Source of the DNA: Meridianimarinicoccus sp. MJW13
Lineage (GTDB): Bacteria; Pseudomonadota; Alphaproteobacteria; Rhodobacterales; Rhodobacteraceae
Reading direction: 5' to 3'
DNA length: 64,000 nt
NCBI RefSeq assembly: GCF_014901205.1
Contig: NZ_JACNMU010000010.1
Location: 124,001-188,000, forward strand
Below, in pieces: positions 9,995 through 19,704 of the stretch. Position numbers and translations under genes: made by a program. The notes beneath the pieces are model-generated. The model was not told the DNA's origin and did no database searches. It worked only from the letters and a program-made list of their open reading frames with translations. The stretch's first letter is position 1. Every line of letters starts with the position of its first letter.

Positions 9995-10263
9995 GGTCGC
10001 CTCACGCGTTATGTTTTCTTACGTCTTAGCTCAAAACCTGCGCTGAGGAAATCACAATCCCACGATGCGTTCACGCGGCGGGTGCGCAGCCTTGCCTCGG
10101 TGCGGTAAACCGGGTATCAGCGCCTGTCCCGGACGAGGGGTCCCGACGGAGCGGATGGCAACATCGCGGTTCCGTGTTCACCTAATCCAGAAATCCAGAC
10201 CCGCAGCCGATGGACTCACCCCCCCGGCAAAGGGTAAAAATGTCCGTGAAAGGTCGGAACCAG

Positions 10264-10590
10264 ATGTTGAGAACGCAAGCGAAATACCGGCTCGGCCAAG
10301 TTGTCCGGCATCGCAAGCACCCGTTTCGCGGGGTCGTTTTCGATGTGGACGCGGTGTTTTCGAACACCGAGGAATGGTACGATTCGATTCCCGAAGACAA
10401 CCGTCCCAACAAGGACCAGCCGTTCTATCACCTGCTGGCCGAGAACGATCACAGCTATTACGTGGCCTATGTGTCCGAGCAGAACCTGCTGCCCGACATG
10501 ACCGGCGAACCGGTGGAGCATCCTGACATCCCCGACATGTTCGGAGAGTTGCAGGACGGCGTCTATCCGCTTCAGACCAACCTGAACTGA
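10264..10590 (+). CDS. hspQ: heat shock protein HspQ
   Basis: HspQ is a small hemimethylated-DNA-binding-fold protein that in enterobacteria acts as a specificity enhancer or delivery factor for Lon. The sequence AKYRLGQVVRHRKHPFRGVV, then EEWYDSIPEDNRPNKDQPFY and YVAYVSEQNL, is diagnostic. The 108-residue length from the ATG at 10264 equals the family norm. In-frame ATGs at 10210 and 10240 would add 8-18 unconserved residues (AAAGGG precedes 10240, so that start is possible). The 269 bases upstream show no other gene; I could not identify a convincing heat-shock promoter. Confidence 0.92.
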   Translation: MLRTQAKYRLGQVVRHRKHPFRGVVFDVDAVFSNTEEWYDSIPEDNRPNKDQPFYHLLAENDHSYYVAYVSEQNLLPDMTGEPVEHPDIPDMFGELQDGVYPLQTNLN

Positions 10591-10618
10591 TCGCCCCCAC
10601 AGTCGGCTTGCGCGCGGG

Positions 10619-12199
10619 TCAGTACCCCAGCGCGCAGCCATCCTTGCGCGGGTCCGACGCGCCTTCCAGCACCCCGGTTTCGGGATCGATGCGAATGGCC
10701 TGTGCGCCGCCGATGGCCACCTCGGGGATCACGACATTGTGGCCGCGGGCGGCCAGATCGGCGCGCACAGCGTCGGAATAGCCGCGTTCGACCTTGAAGG
10801 TGCCCGCGTCCCAGAAGCTGCGCGGCGCGTCGATGGCGGTTTGCGGCTCCATGCCGAAATCAACCATGTTGCTGACCATCCGCACATGCCCGTTGGGCTG
10901 ATAGGCCCCACCCATGACGCCGAAGGGCATCAGCACCCGGCCCTGCTGGCACAGCATCGCCGGGATGATGGTGTGCATCGGGCGCTTGCCGCCGGCGGCC
11001 TCGTTCGGGTGGCCGAGGGTCAGGGTGAACCCGGCGCCGCGATTGTGAAACAGGATGCCATGCTCGGGCGTGGCGATGCCCGCGCCGAAGTCGCTGTAGA
11101 TCGAATAGATCAGCGACACCGCCATGCGATTCCCGTCCACGACGGTCAGATAGACGGTGTCGCGGTGCACCGCCTCGGCGGCCAGCGCCGGATCGGGCAG
11201 GGTGCGCTTGGGGTCGATCAGGGCCGCCAGCGCCGCTGCCGTGTCGGGCGACATCAGATGCGCCATGCGGGTCATGTGATCGGCATCGGCGACAAAGCGG
11301 TTGCGGGCGTCATAGGCCAGTTTCACCGCCTCGGCCTCAAGATGCGCACGGTCGGCGCCGAACGGGTCCAGCGCGGTCAGATCGAAATGTGACAGGATAT
11401 TGGCCAGCAGCAGGGCGGTGATGCCGTGGCCGTTGGGCGGATGTTCCAACAGCTCCACGCCCTTGTAGGACCCGGCCAGCGGCGCGTGCCAGCTTGGTTC
11501 CGTGGCCGCGAAATCGTCCAGCGTGTGACAGCCGCCGGCGGCTTGCAGGGCGCGCACCATTTCTTCGGCGGTGGCGCCGGTGTAGAACCCGTCGTGGCCT
11601 TCGCGGGCGATGCGGCGCAGGATCTCGGCCTGTCCGGGGGCGCGGAACATCTGGCCCCGGCGCGGCGCGTCCCCGTTCAGCGTATAGTGTTGGCGCGCCG
11701 CCGCATCCAGATGCGGAATCCCGCGCGCCCAGTCGAAGGCCACGCGCGGGGCCACCGGGATGCCGGTCTCGGCGTAGTGAATGGCGGGGGCAAGCACCGC
11801 GTCCAGCGGGCGGGCGCCGAACCGCTCGGACAAGGCGCAAAGGGCAGCAACGGCCCCGGGGATGGTCACCGCCTGCGCCGAGCGGGGCGGCACGACAGTC
11901 GCACCGCTGTCGCGCAGCGCCTGGGCGTTCAACCCGGCAGGCGCACGGCCCGAGCCGTTGAGGGCGATCACGTCTTCCTGCCCGGCGGGCTTGACCAACG
12001 CGAACAGGTCGCCACCGATCCCGGTCATCTGCGGTTCAGCCAGCCCCAGAATGCCCGCCGCTGCGATGCTGGCGTCCACGGCATTGCCGCCTGCTTTCAG
12101 AACGTCGATGGCGACGGCCGCGGCCAGCGGGTGAGACGTGGCACAGATCCCGTTGTCGGCGAAGACCGATGACCGTCCCGGCATTTGGAAATCACGCAT
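10619..12199 (-). CDS. ggt: gamma-glutamyltransferase family protein
   Basis: A 526-residue Ntn-hydrolase that transfers or hydrolyses gamma-glutamyl groups of glutathione and related compounds, maturing by self-cleavage at a Thr. The N-terminal signature is MTGIGGDLFAL with SGRAP; the putative nucleophile is T348 in HRDTVYLTVVDG. No signal peptide is visible (MRDFQMPGRSSVFA), unlike periplasmic E. coli Ggt, so this is the shorter cytosolic-type branch often found in alphaproteobacteria; the physiological substrate is open. GGGAGC precedes the ATG at 12199. Confidence 0.88.
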   Translation of the reverse strand: MRDFQMPGRSSVFADNGICATSHPLAAAVAIDVLKAGGNAVDASIAAAGILGLAEPQMTGIGGDLFALVKPAGQEDVIALNGSGRAPAGLNAQALRDSGATVVPPRSAQAVTIPGAVAALCALSERFGARPLDAVLAPAIHYAETGIPVAPRVAFDWARGIPHLDAAARQHYTLNGDAPRRGQMFRAPGQAEILRRIAREGHDGFYTGATAEEMVRALQAAGGCHTLDDFAATEPSWHAPLAGSYKGVELLEHPPNGHGITALLLANILSHFDLTALDPFGADRAHLEAEAVKLAYDARNRFVADADHMTRMAHLMSPDTAAALAALIDPKRTLPDPALAAEAVHRDTVYLTVVDGNRMAVSLIYSIYSDFGAGIATPEHGILFHNRGAGFTLTLGHPNEAAGGKRPMHTIIPAMLCQQGRVLMPFGVMGGAYQPNGHVRMVSNMVDFGMEPQTAIDAPRSFWDAGTFKVERGYSDAVRADLAARGHNVVIPEVAIGGAQAIRIDPETGVLEGASDPRKDGCALGY

Positions 12200-12223
12200 G
12201 AATGCTCCCTCGTTGTCGGAAGC

Positions 12224-12700
12224 TTAGGCCCTGTGGTGGGAGGGGCAAGGGGGGCCGGGTGGTGGCGTCGTGGCATCCACGGGAATGGTGCAGGTCAGGC
12301 GGTTCTGGCCGTCGCGGCTTTCATAGCACAGATCGCGGGTCAGCATCCGGATCAGCGACCAGCCAAAGCCGCCTTCGGGAAGATCCTCGACCGCGGCACC
12401 GGCCTGCAGCGGATTGCGGCCTTCCGGCAGCGCCCCGAGGATCGGGTGGCCACGGTCGCGAATGTCGATGCACAGGCCGCCTGTGGTCAGGGTCAGGCGC
12501 AGGTCGATGTGCCCGCCGGGCACGCCGCGATAGGCATGCTCCACCACATTGTTCAGCGCCTCGCCCAGGACCAGCAGCAAGCTGCCCATGGTGTCGGGCG
12601 CGGGCAAGGCCGTCAGAAGCTGGCATTCCAGATCGGTCAGTGCGGCGCTGACGCTTTCAAAGCTGGCCTCAAGCCGCTGTTCGACCAGTACCACGGGCAT
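12224..12700 (-). CDS. RsbW/SpoIIAB-type ATP-binding anti-sigma regulatory kinase
   Basis: A small GHKL-ATPase domain protein (about 158 residues). The N box is LGEALNNVVEHAY, followed by LCIDIRDRGHPI (G1-like) and GGFGWSLIRMLTRDLCY. It resembles the serine kinases that phosphorylate a STAS-domain antagonist in partner-switching systems. It follows directly after a STAS gene. Starts at 12736 or 12772 would overlap that gene by 20 or 56 bases; 12700 begins just before the domain, but the choice is uncertain. No sigma factor or PP2C phosphatase gene is adjacent. Confidence 0.8.
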   Translation of the reverse strand: MPVVLVEQRLEASFESVSAALTDLECQLLTALPAPDTMGSLLLVLGEALNNVVEHAYRGVPGGHIDLRLTLTTGGLCIDIRDRGHPILGALPEGRNPLQAGAAVEDLPEGGFGWSLIRMLTRDLCYESRDGQNRLTCTIPVDATTPPPGPPCPSHHRA

Positions 12701-12716
12701 CCCCGCATCCGGTGGG

Positions 12717-13061
12717 TCATTCGGCGGGGCTGGCATCGCCAAGGCCCGTGGCGGTGGTGTCGTGGATGACAAAGACCGAATCCATGCGGGTCAGGCGGAA
12801 CACCTTGTCCACCAGCGGCGACAGTGCCGCCAGTTCCAGCCGTTTGCCGCTGCCAAGCTGCTTCATCGCGGCGACGATGGCGCCAAGGCCGCTGCTGTCG
12901 ATGAAGTTCACCTGTTCCAGATCCAGGATCACCCGCCCGTCCGCGTCCGCCGTCAGATCCCGCATCCTGTCCTTGAATTCGATGGCCACGGCCGCGTCGA
13001 TCCGCGGATCGGCCGCGGTGATGACCACCACGTCCCCGTGGGTTTGCTTCGAAAGATCCAT
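12717..13061 (-). CDS. STAS-domain anti-sigma factor antagonist
   Basis: A 114-residue single STAS domain. The phospho-acceptor motif is NFIDSSGLGAI near residues 51-61, preceded by GRVILDLEQV. It should be controlled by phosphorylation of one of the two serines, which in family members is the switch for binding the kinase partner encoded immediately downstream. AGGTGG precedes the ATG at 13061. It lies divergently from the thiolase gene at 13164. Confidence 0.87.
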   Translation of the reverse strand: MDLSKQTHGDVVVITAADPRIDAAVAIEFKDRMRDLTADADGRVILDLEQVNFIDSSGLGAIVAAMKQLGSGKRLELAALSPLVDKVFRLTRMDSVFVIHDTTATGLGDASPAE

Positions 13062-13163
13062 GTGCCACCTGCGATACTTGACGTTTTGACAGGCTAGGCA
13101 GCAGGTCTTACCAATCGGTTTCCGGGAGTCTTCACGGCCCCGGTCATCTGGGGAGGACAGCAA

Positions 13164-14342
13164 ATGACCCACACATTGATCTGCGGTGCCCGGCGCACGG
13201 CGATGGGAGGCCTTCAGGGCGCCTTTGCCTCGGTCACGGCGGCAGAACTGGGCGGGGTGGCGATTCGCGCAGCACTGGACGACGCGGGCGCAAGCGCCGA
13301 TTTGGTGGACGAACTGCTGATGGGCTGCGTGCTGCCCGCAGGGCAGGGCCAGGCCCCGGCGCGGCAGGCCGGGTTTCTGGGCGGTCTGGGCAAGGGCGTG
13401 CCCGCCACCACCCTGAACAAGATGTGTGGCTCGGGGATGAAAACGGTGATGATGGCGCATGACCAGATCGCCGGTGGCAGCGCCGGGATCGTTGTTGCGG
13501 GCGGCATGGAGAGCATGACGCAGGCGCCCTACCTTCTGGAAAAGATGCGTGGCGGGGCGCGGCTGGGGCACGGGCAGGTCATGGACAGCATGTTCCTTGA
13601 CGGGCTGGAAGATGCCTATGACAAGGGCCGCCTGATGGGCACCTTTGCCGAGGATTGCGCAGAAGCCTTCCAGTTCACCCGCGAAAGCCAGGATGCCTAT
13701 GCGTTGCGCTCGCTGGAACGCGCGGTGAAGGCCCAGTCCGATGGCACTTTCGAGGCCGAGATCGCGCCTGTAGAGGTCGCCGCGCGCAAGGGTGCCGTGG
13801 TGGTCGCGCAGGACGAACAGCCGGGCAACGCGCGGCCCGACAAGATCCCGCATCTGAAGCCTGCCTTTCGCGAGGGCGGCACGGTGACGGCGGCCAATTC
13901 CTCGTCGATCTCGGACGGGGCGGCGGCGCTGGTGCTGGCCTCGCAATCGCAGGCCGACCGGCATGCATTGAAGGTCCGGGCCGCGATCCGCGGCCATGCC
14001 AGCCACGCGCATGAGCCGGGACTGTTTCCCACCGCCCCGGTGCCTGCCGCGCGCAAGCTGCTGAAAAAGCTGGAATGGGAAGTCGATGATGTGGATCTGT
14101 GGGAGGTCAACGAGGCTTTCGCGGTTGTCCCCATGGCCTTCATGCGGGAAATGAACCTGTCGCCCGAAAAGGTCAACGTGCATGGCGGGGCCTGTGCGCT
14201 GGGGCACCCTATCGGTGCCTCGGGCGCGCGCATCCTGGTCACCCTGCTGAACGCGCTGGAACGGCGCGGGCTGCGGCGCGGGGTGGCGGCCATCTGTATC
14301 GGCGGCGGCGAAGGCACTGCCATCGCGATCGAGAGGGTCTGA
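13164..14342 (+). CDS. acetyl-CoA C-acyltransferase (thiolase)
   Basis: A thiolase of 392 residues. It carries the nucleophilic Cys88 in NKMCGSGMK, NEAFA for the second catalytic region, CALGHPIGASGAR with the acid/base His, and GGGEGTA with the substrate-binding loop. It could act biosynthetically (acetoacetyl-CoA) or degradatively; the sequence alone does not decide. No beta-oxidation or PHB genes are adjacent. The next gene begins 3 bases after its stop. Confidence 0.93.
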   Translation: MTHTLICGARRTAMGGLQGAFASVTAAELGGVAIRAALDDAGASADLVDELLMGCVLPAGQGQAPARQAGFLGGLGKGVPATTLNKMCGSGMKTVMMAHDQIAGGSAGIVVAGGMESMTQAPYLLEKMRGGARLGHGQVMDSMFLDGLEDAYDKGRLMGTFAEDCAEAFQFTRESQDAYALRSLERAVKAQSDGTFEAEIAPVEVAARKGAVVVAQDEQPGNARPDKIPHLKPAFREGGTVTAANSSSISDGAAALVLASQSQADRHALKVRAAIRGHASHAHEPGLFPTAPVPAARKLLKKLEWEVDDVDLWEVNEAFAVVPMAFMREMNLSPEKVNVHGGACALGHPIGASGARILVTLLNALERRGLRRGVAAICIGGGEGTAIAIERV

Positions 14343-14345
14343 CCG

Positions 14346-14798
14346 GTGGCGCGCGTGGACTATGATACGCTGGCGAAGACCCTGGCGAGCCTGACCGGGG
14401 GCGAAACCGACGACGTGGCCCTGATGGCCACCTGCGCCTGCGAAATCCACTGGTCCGACAATCGCTTCGACTGGACCGGCTTCTATCGCGTGGTCGGCAA
14501 GAAGACCCTGAAGATCGGCCCCTATCAGGGCGGCCACGGTTGCCTTGAGATCCCGTTTTCGCGTGGGGTCTGCGGGGCTGCGGCGCGCACCGGCAAGGTG
14601 CAGATGGTGGACGATGTGGATGCCATTCCCGACCACATCGCCTGCGCGGCCTCAACCCGGTCCGAACTGGTGCTGCCGGTCTGGCGCAAGGGCAAGCTGC
14701 TGGGGGTGCTGGACATCGACAGCGATCAGCCCGCGGCCTTCACCGCCGAGGACTCCGAACGTCTGGCCGCCATCCTGACCGATGTCTTCGACCGGTGA
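14346..14798 (+). CDS. free methionine-(R)-sulfoxide reductase, GAF domain
   Basis: A 150-residue single GAF domain with the three cysteines characteristic of fRMsr enzymes: GCLEIPFS, GVCGAAA and HIACAAST. It also has RSELVLPVW and LLGVLDIDSD. These enzymes reduce free Met-R-O in the cytosol using thioredoxin. The start is GTG 3 bases after the thiolase stop, and its end overlaps the following pseudouridine synthase by GTGA, so the three genes form one transcription unit. Confidence 0.9.
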   Translation: MARVDYDTLAKTLASLTGGETDDVALMATCACEIHWSDNRFDWTGFYRVVGKKTLKIGPYQGGHGCLEIPFSRGVCGAAARTGKVQMVDDVDAIPDHIACAASTRSELVLPVWRKGKLLGVLDIDSDQPAAFTAEDSERLAAILTDVFDR

Positions 14799-15445
14799 TT
14801 GACGCCAGCTACACCCCGCCCGACGGTCCCTTGCAGATCCTCCACGAAGATCACGAGGTGCTGCTCGTCGACAAGCCCTCGGGGCTGTTGTCGGTGCCGG
14901 GACGGGGCGAGCATCTGGCCGATTGCCTGCTGCGCCGGGTGCAGGCCGTGTTTCCCCAGGCGCTGCTGGTGCATCGGCTGGATCGGGACACCTCGGGGGT
15001 GATGGTCTTTGCCCTGACCCCGCACGCGCAGCGCCACCTTGGCCTGCAATTCGAGAAACGCCAGACCCGCAAGACCTATGTGGCCGAGGTCTGGGGCCGC
15101 CTGGCCGAGAAATCCGGCACGGTCGATCTGCCGCTGATCGTCGATTGGCCGAACCGGCCGCGGCAGATGGTGGATCACGACACCGGCAAACCGGCGCTGA
15201 CCGAGTGGAAGGTGCTGAAGCTGCGCGAGAACGGCACGCGGGTTCGACTGATGCCAAAGACCGGGCGCAGCCACCAGTTGCGGGTACACATGCTGGCGCT
15301 TGGCCATCCGATCCTGGGTGATCCCTTCTATGCGGAAGGACCGGCGCGTGATGCGCCGCGCCTGATGCTGCATTCGGAAAGCCTGCGGTTTCGCCACCCC
15401 GACGGCGGCCGCGGCGTGGCCATTCGCGCCCCGGCACCGTTCTGA
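14795..15445 (+). CDS. RluA family pseudouridine synthase
   Basis: A 216-residue RNA pseudouridine synthase with the catalytic Asp in HRLDRDTSG and the TGRSHQLRVHML substrate-binding segment. It lacks an N-terminal S4 domain. Size and motifs fit RluA (23S U746/tRNA U32) or a related small member; the target RNA is not determinable here. GTG start overlapping the GAF gene stop by 4 bases. Confidence 0.9.
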   Translation: MIDASYTPPDGPLQILHEDHEVLLVDKPSGLLSVPGRGEHLADCLLRRVQAVFPQALLVHRLDRDTSGVMVFALTPHAQRHLGLQFEKRQTRKTYVAEVWGRLAEKSGTVDLPLIVDWPNRPRQMVDHDTGKPALTEWKVLKLRENGTRVRLMPKTGRSHQLRVHMLALGHPILGDPFYAEGPARDAPRLMLHSESLRFRHPDGGRGVAIRAPAPF

Positions 15446-15569
15446 GCCAAAGCCGTCATGCGGTGGACGCAGGTCGGCAATGCGCCAACTGACCGTGTAG
15501 ACCTCGGCGGCCATGACTACTTGTCGCATCAGGGTGGAGGCCCGACGACTGCCTGACAGGAGTTTCCAA

Positions 15570-15791
15570 ATGGCAACGACAACAGCGAACGGCATCGGCC
15601 ACGTGCGAGCCCGTTCAACCCCGTCCCTCTGGACGCGTCTGGTTCATGGTCTGCTGACCATTGCCGACAACAACGAATACCTGGGACAGGTGCGCCGCCT
15701 GCAAGCCATGTCCGACAACCAGTTGGCCAAGCGCGGTCTGACCCGTGACAAGATCGTGGATCACGTGTTCCGCTACGGCTACTTCAACTGA
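15570..15791 (+). CDS. DUF1127 domain small protein
   Basis: A 73-residue protein whose C-terminal half (MSDNQLAKRGLTRDKIVDHV) matches DUF1127/YjiS-type proteins, very frequent in Rhodobacterales and linked in some members to RNA turnover and phosphate or carbon physiology. CAGGAG lies 8 bases before the ATG. It stands alone and is followed by a strong terminator. Confidence 0.87.
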   Translation: MATTTANGIGHVRARSTPSLWTRLVHGLLTIADNNEYLGQVRRLQAMSDNQLAKRGLTRDKIVDHVFRYGYFN

Positions 15792-15810
15792 CGCCTTTTC
15801 CGTCTACCGT

Positions 15811-15845
15811 CCGGGGGCAGAGCCGCAAACACGGCTCGGCCCCCC
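15811..15845 (+). terminator. GC-rich hairpin after the DUF1127 gene
   Basis: GGGGGCAGAGCCG and CGGCTCGGCCCCC pair over about 13 positions with one mismatch and a 6-base loop. It lies between convergent genes (stops at 15791 and 15864). No long U-run on either side. Confidence 0.6.
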
Positions 15846-15863
15846 GCCGCGTTTCAGGGGTGT

Positions 15864-16517
15864 TCAGCCCGGAAACTTGATGCGGCGCAGGTACGGGAAG
15901 ATCTCTTCCACATCCCCGTATTTCGCTTTTGCGTCCTCGGTCGTGACCGAGGTCGGTACGATGACGTCCTGGCCCAGTTCCCAGTTGGCAGGCGTGGCCA
16001 CGCCCAGCCCGGCAGACGCCTGCAGCGCATCCAGCGCACGCAGCACCTCGGCGAAGTTGCGGCCGACGGTCATCGGATAGGTCATCGACAGCTTGAGTTG
16101 CTTGTCCGGCCCGATGATGAATACCGAGCGTACGGTCTGGCTGTCCGCCGGCGTGCGGCCATCGGGCAGATAGGCGTCGGCGGGCAGCATGTCGAAGGCT
16201 TTCGACACCGCCAGCCCTTCGTCGGCGATGATCGGGAAGCCCACATCGGTGCCGGCATAGCTGGCAATATCGCCGATCCACTTCTTGTGATCCTCGACCC
16301 CATCCACCGACACGCCGATGACCTTGGTGCCGCGCTTGGCCCATTCGTCGCCCAGTTGCGCCACGGCGCCGAACTCGGTGGTGCAGACCGGGGTGAAATC
16401 CTTGGGGTGGCTGAACAGGATGGCCCAGCTGTCGCCGATCCAATCGTGGAAATTGATTTCGCCCTGGCTGGTCTGGGCGGTGAAATCGGGCACGGTGTCG
16501 TTGATGCGTAGGGACAT
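15864..16517 (-). CDS. 1-Cys peroxiredoxin (Prx6-like)
   Basis: A 217-residue peroxidase with the peroxidatic Cys45 in HPKDFTPVCTTE and the long C-terminal region of Prx6-type enzymes (WELGQDVIVPTSVTTEDAKA). It reduces peroxides in the cytosol. No separate resolving cysteine is seen, consistent with the 1-Cys class. GGAGAA lies 6 bases before the ATG at 16517. Upstream up to 16651 I see no recognisable OxyR-type operator. Confidence 0.93.
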   Translation of the reverse strand: MSLRINDTVPDFTAQTSQGEINFHDWIGDSWAILFSHPKDFTPVCTTEFGAVAQLGDEWAKRGTKVIGVSVDGVEDHKKWIGDIASYAGTDVGFPIIADEGLAVSKAFDMLPADAYLPDGRTPADSQTVRSVFIIGPDKQLKLSMTYPMTVGRNFAEVLRALDALQASAGLGVATPANWELGQDVIVPTSVTTEDAKAKYGDVEEIFPYLRRIKFPG

Positions 16518-16651
16518 GGGATTCTCCGGGGCTCGGTTCATGTACGTGTAGGTGACATGTAATTGCAGATGATCTGGATTTGTACCATTGGCCGTGGCTC
16601 TGGCCAGAGACATTTTTAGCGCAAGACGGGCGAAGCCCGTATGGGAATACG

Positions 16652-17443
16652 TCAGTTGTCTTTCGCAGCCCTGGCGATCTTCGCCAATCGCCGTTCCCCA
16701 AGCCCACGTCGCCACCTTGATCTTTGTCGAGATCGATAGCCGTACCATCCCTTGCGCGGACCCACGCCAACCTTCTGGATGTCAGCGGCCCCGATTTCGG
16801 TGTTGATCACGCTGGTGCCGACCGGGTGGACAAGTGGCGGGTCCGCAAACAGTCCACCTCCATGAACCGCCATGTCGGACCGCAGCCAATTGTCGACAGT
16901 TCCGGTGACAAGGCGGGCCTTGTTCAAGAACCGTTCGGCCCCTTCCCGCGACCACAGCAGGGCAAGGGTGGTCAGAGGAAAATCCGCACCAAGGAACAGA
17001 CTTTGGCCATGAGGCAGGGTCAGAACCTGTCGCCGGGGCTGGTTCGCCTTCAGGGCATGACCCATATTGACAAGCCGCCAACCGGGGGCTGCGCCATTGC
17101 GCAACCCATCAACCGTTGCGGCAAGATCCTCGGCAAAGCTGTCGCCAAGCTGCAAGTCGTCTTCAAGGACCAGCCCGGCAAAAGCATTGCTATCAAGAAA
17201 ACGCTCGGCACAGGTGCGATGTGACAGAAAGCATCCCACTTCGCCGCCGGTCAGGGTCCGTCCGAACCACAGGCGCGCCCGCAACGGGGAATAGCGGGGC
17301 AGTTCAGAGGCGGACTTGCCCCGGCCGTCAAAGGCCGGCGTGCGGCTGAATGGCAGACCTTGAGCGGCAAGCTGGCTGCGAGCGGTCGCCAGGCGATCTA
17401 CGCTGCTGTCCAAATTGATGACTTGCGTGAAAACGTGTTTCAT
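16652..17443 (-). CDS. glycosyltransferase family 25 (LPS-type)
   Basis: A 263-residue protein starting MKHVFTQVINLDSSVDRLA, typical of GT25 enzymes that add galactose or another sugar to lipooligosaccharide. It has GGEVGCFLSH and the acidic metal-site motif VLEDDLQL in the middle. It stands alone between the peroxiredoxin and pnp. The ATG at 17443 matches the family start; the open frame runs 19 codons further upstream without homology. Confidence 0.85.
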   Translation of the reverse strand: MKHVFTQVINLDSSVDRLATARSQLAAQGLPFSRTPAFDGRGKSASELPRYSPLRARLWFGRTLTGGEVGCFLSHRTCAERFLDSNAFAGLVLEDDLQLGDSFAEDLAATVDGLRNGAAPGWRLVNMGHALKANQPRRQVLTLPHGQSLFLGADFPLTTLALLWSREGAERFLNKARLVTGTVDNWLRSDMAVHGGGLFADPPLVHPVGTSVINTEIGAADIQKVGVGPRKGWYGYRSRQRSRWRRGLGERRLAKIARAAKDN

Positions 17444-17513
17444 CGTGATCCAGTTCAAGAAAACTGGACCCAGTATCCCGGCGCTGCCATTTTCGTGCAA
17501 CGCGGAATTGACA

Positions 17514-17548
17514 CAAAAAAGCCCCGCGCGCCAAGGCGTGCGGGGCTT
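17514..17548 (-). terminator. rho-independent terminator of rpsO-pnp
   Basis: On the minus strand AGCCCCGCACG pairs with CGCGCGGGGCT (one G-U) around a 6-base loop and is followed by TTTTTTGTG. It lies about 25 bases after the pnp stop. A textbook intrinsic terminator. Confidence 0.88.
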
Positions 17549-17571
17549 GATGTTTGTTTGACCGACCAGGA

Positions 17572-19704
17572 TTATTCGGCGTCTTCCTTGGTGGCTTCCT
17601 CGCCGGTTTCCTGATCGACGACCTTCATCGACAGGCGAACCTTGCCGCGATCGTCAAAGCCCAGCAGCTTGACCCAGACTTCCTGGCCTTCCTTCAGCAC
17701 ATCCGACGGATGGTTCAGGCGGCGGTTCTCGATCTGGCTGACGTGCACCAGGCCGTCGCGCTTGCCGAAGAAGTTCACGAAGGCGCCGAAATCAACGATC
17801 TTCACGACCTTGCCCTTGTAGACCTTGCCTTCTTCCGGCTCTGCCACGATCGAATAGATCATGTCATAGGCCTTCTGGATGCTGTCGGCATTGGCCGAGG
17901 CGATCTTGATGACACCGTCGTCGTTGATGTCGACCTTGGCGCCGGACACTTCCACGATCTCGCGGATGACCTTGCCGCCCGAGCCGATCACTTCACGGAT
18001 CTTGTCGGTGGGCACGGTCATGGTCTCGATGCGCGGGGCGTGCGCCGAGAATTCCTGACGGCCCGAGCTGAGCGCCTTGTTCATCTCGCCCAGGATGTGC
18101 AGACGGCCGTCCTTGGCTTGCGACAGGGCCTGCTCCATGATCTCGGGGGTGATGCCCGCGACCTTGATGTCCATCTGCAACGAGGTGATGCCGTTCTCGG
18201 TGCCTGCGACCTTGAAGTCCATGTCGCCGAGGTGATCCTCGTCGCCCAGAATGTCGGTCAGAACCGCGAACTGGCCATCGTCTTCCAGGATCAGGCCCAT
18301 GGCGACACCGGCGACCGGTGCTTTCAGGGGCACGCCCGCATCCATCATCGACAACGAGCCACCGCAGACCGACGCCATCGACGAGGAGCCGTTCGATTCG
18401 GTGATCTCGGAGACCAGGCGGATGGTGTAGGGGAAGTCGGTGGCCGCCGGCAGAACCGCCTGCAGCGCCCGCCACGCCAGCTTGCCATGGCCGATTTCAC
18501 GACGGCCCGGGCCGCTGACACGGCCAACTTCACCGACCGAATACGGCGGGAAGTTGTAGTGCAGCAGGAAGTTGGATTTGAAGTTGCCGTGCAGGGCGTC
18601 GATGAACTGTTCGTCATCGCCGGTGCCCAGCGTGGTCACCACCAGACCCTGGGTTTCGCCGCGGGTAAACAGGGCCGACCCGTGGGTGCGGGGCAGGATG
18701 CCAACTTCCGACACGATCGGGCGCACCTGATCGCGGGCACGACCGTCGATCCGGGCACCGCCCGAGATGATGTCGCCGCGCAGGATGCTGCTTTCCAGCT
18801 TCTTGAAGGCCGAGCCGAGGTTGCTGTCGTCCAGCTGTTCCTGGGTCAGCTTGCCGCGAATGGTCTCGCGCGCGGCGGAAATGGCGGCGGTCCGCTCCTG
18901 CTTGTCGGTCAGGGCGAAGGCGGCACGCATCTCGGTCTCGCCCGCGGCCTTCACGGCTGCGTAGAGATCGGAGTAGTCCGGCGGCGTGTAGTCGAAGGGA
19001 TCCTTGGCGGCTTCCTCGGCCAGCGCGATGATCAGGTCGACCACCGGCTTGAGCGCCTCATGGCCGAACTTCACGGCGCCCAGCATTTCGGCTTCCGACA
19101 GTTCGTAGGCTTCCGATTCCACCATCATCACGGCGTCGCGGGTGCCGGCGACAACCAGGTCGAGCCGCTGCTCGGGGGTGTTGCGCAACTGGTCCATGTC
19201 GTCGATGGTCGGGTTCAGGATGTATTCGCCGTCCTCATAGCCGACGCGCGCCGCACCCACGGGGCCCATGAAGGGCACGCCCGAGATGGTCAGCGCGGCC
19301 GAGGCGGCGATCAGCGCCACGATGTCGGGATCATTGACCAGGTCGTGGCTGAGCACCGTGCACATGACCAGGACTTCGTGCTTGAAGCCGGGCACGAACA
19401 GCGGCCGCATCGGGCGGTCGATCAGGCGGGCCGTCAGGGTTTCTTTTTCGGTCGGGCGCGCTTCACGCTTGAAAAAGCCGCCGGGGATCTTGCCCGCGGC
19501 ATAGTATTTTTCCTGGTAATGCACGGTCAGCGGGAAGAAACCCTGTCCGGGCTTTTCTTCCTTGGCGAAGGTCACGTTGGCCATGACGCTGGTTTCGCCC
19601 AGGGTGGCAATCACGCTGCCATCGGCCTGGCGGGCAACCTTGCCCGTTTCGAGCGTCAGGGTTTCTTCACCCCACTGCATGGATTTGGTTTTTACGTCGA
19701 ACAT
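17572..19704 (-). CDS. pnp: polyribonucleotide nucleotidyltransferase (PNPase)
   Basis: A 710-residue phosphorolytic 3'-5' exoribonuclease and degradosome component. Two RNase PH domains flank an all-helical linker; the second carries [18 protein letters not shown]. Then come a KH domain ([12 protein letters not shown], about 560-620) and an S1 domain ([19 protein letters not shown], about 622-690). Length is standard. Start ATG at 19704 is preceded by AGGA. It follows rpsO at a distance of 183 bases, the conserved rpsO-pnp order; in enterobacteria this leader mediates pnp autoregulation. Confidence 0.97.
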   Translation of the reverse strand: MFDVKTKSMQWGEETLTLETGKVARQADGSVIATLGETSVMANVTFAKEEKPGQGFFPLTVHYQEKYYAAGKIPGGFFKREARPTEKETLTARLIDRPMRPLFVPGFKHEVLVMCTVLSHDLVNDPDIVALIAASAALTISGVPFMGPVGAARVGYEDGEYILNPTIDDMDQLRNTPEQRLDLVVAGTRDAVMMVESEAYELSEAEMLGAVKFGHEALKPVVDLIIALAEEAAKDPFDYTPPDYSDLYAAVKAAGETEMRAAFALTDKQERTAAISAARETIRGKLTQEQLDDSNLGSAFKKLESSILRGDIISGGARIDGRARDQVRPIVSEVGILPRTHGSALFTRGETQGLVVTTLGTGDDEQFIDALHGNFKSNFLLHYNFPPYSVGEVGRVSGPGRREIGHGKLAWRALQAVLPAATDFPYTIRLVSEITESNGSSSMASVCGGSLSMMDAGVPLKAPVAGVAMGLILEDDGQFAVLTDILGDEDHLGDMDFKVAGTENGITSLQMDIKVAGITPEIMEQALSQAKDGRLHILGEMNKALSSGRQEFSAHAPRIETMTVPTDKIREVIGSGGKVIREIVEVSGAKVDINDDGVIKIASANADSIQKAYDMIYSIVAEPEEGKVYKGKVVKIVDFGAFVNFFGKRDGLVHVSQIENRRLNHPSDVLKEGQEVWVKLLGFDDRGKVRLSMKVVDQETGEEATKEDAE

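Noticed and set aside
12224-12772. Full-length start at 12772 for the anti-sigma kinase
   Set aside because: It would overlap the STAS gene by 56 bases with low-complexity Pro/Ala sequence; a later start is more likely, though not proven.
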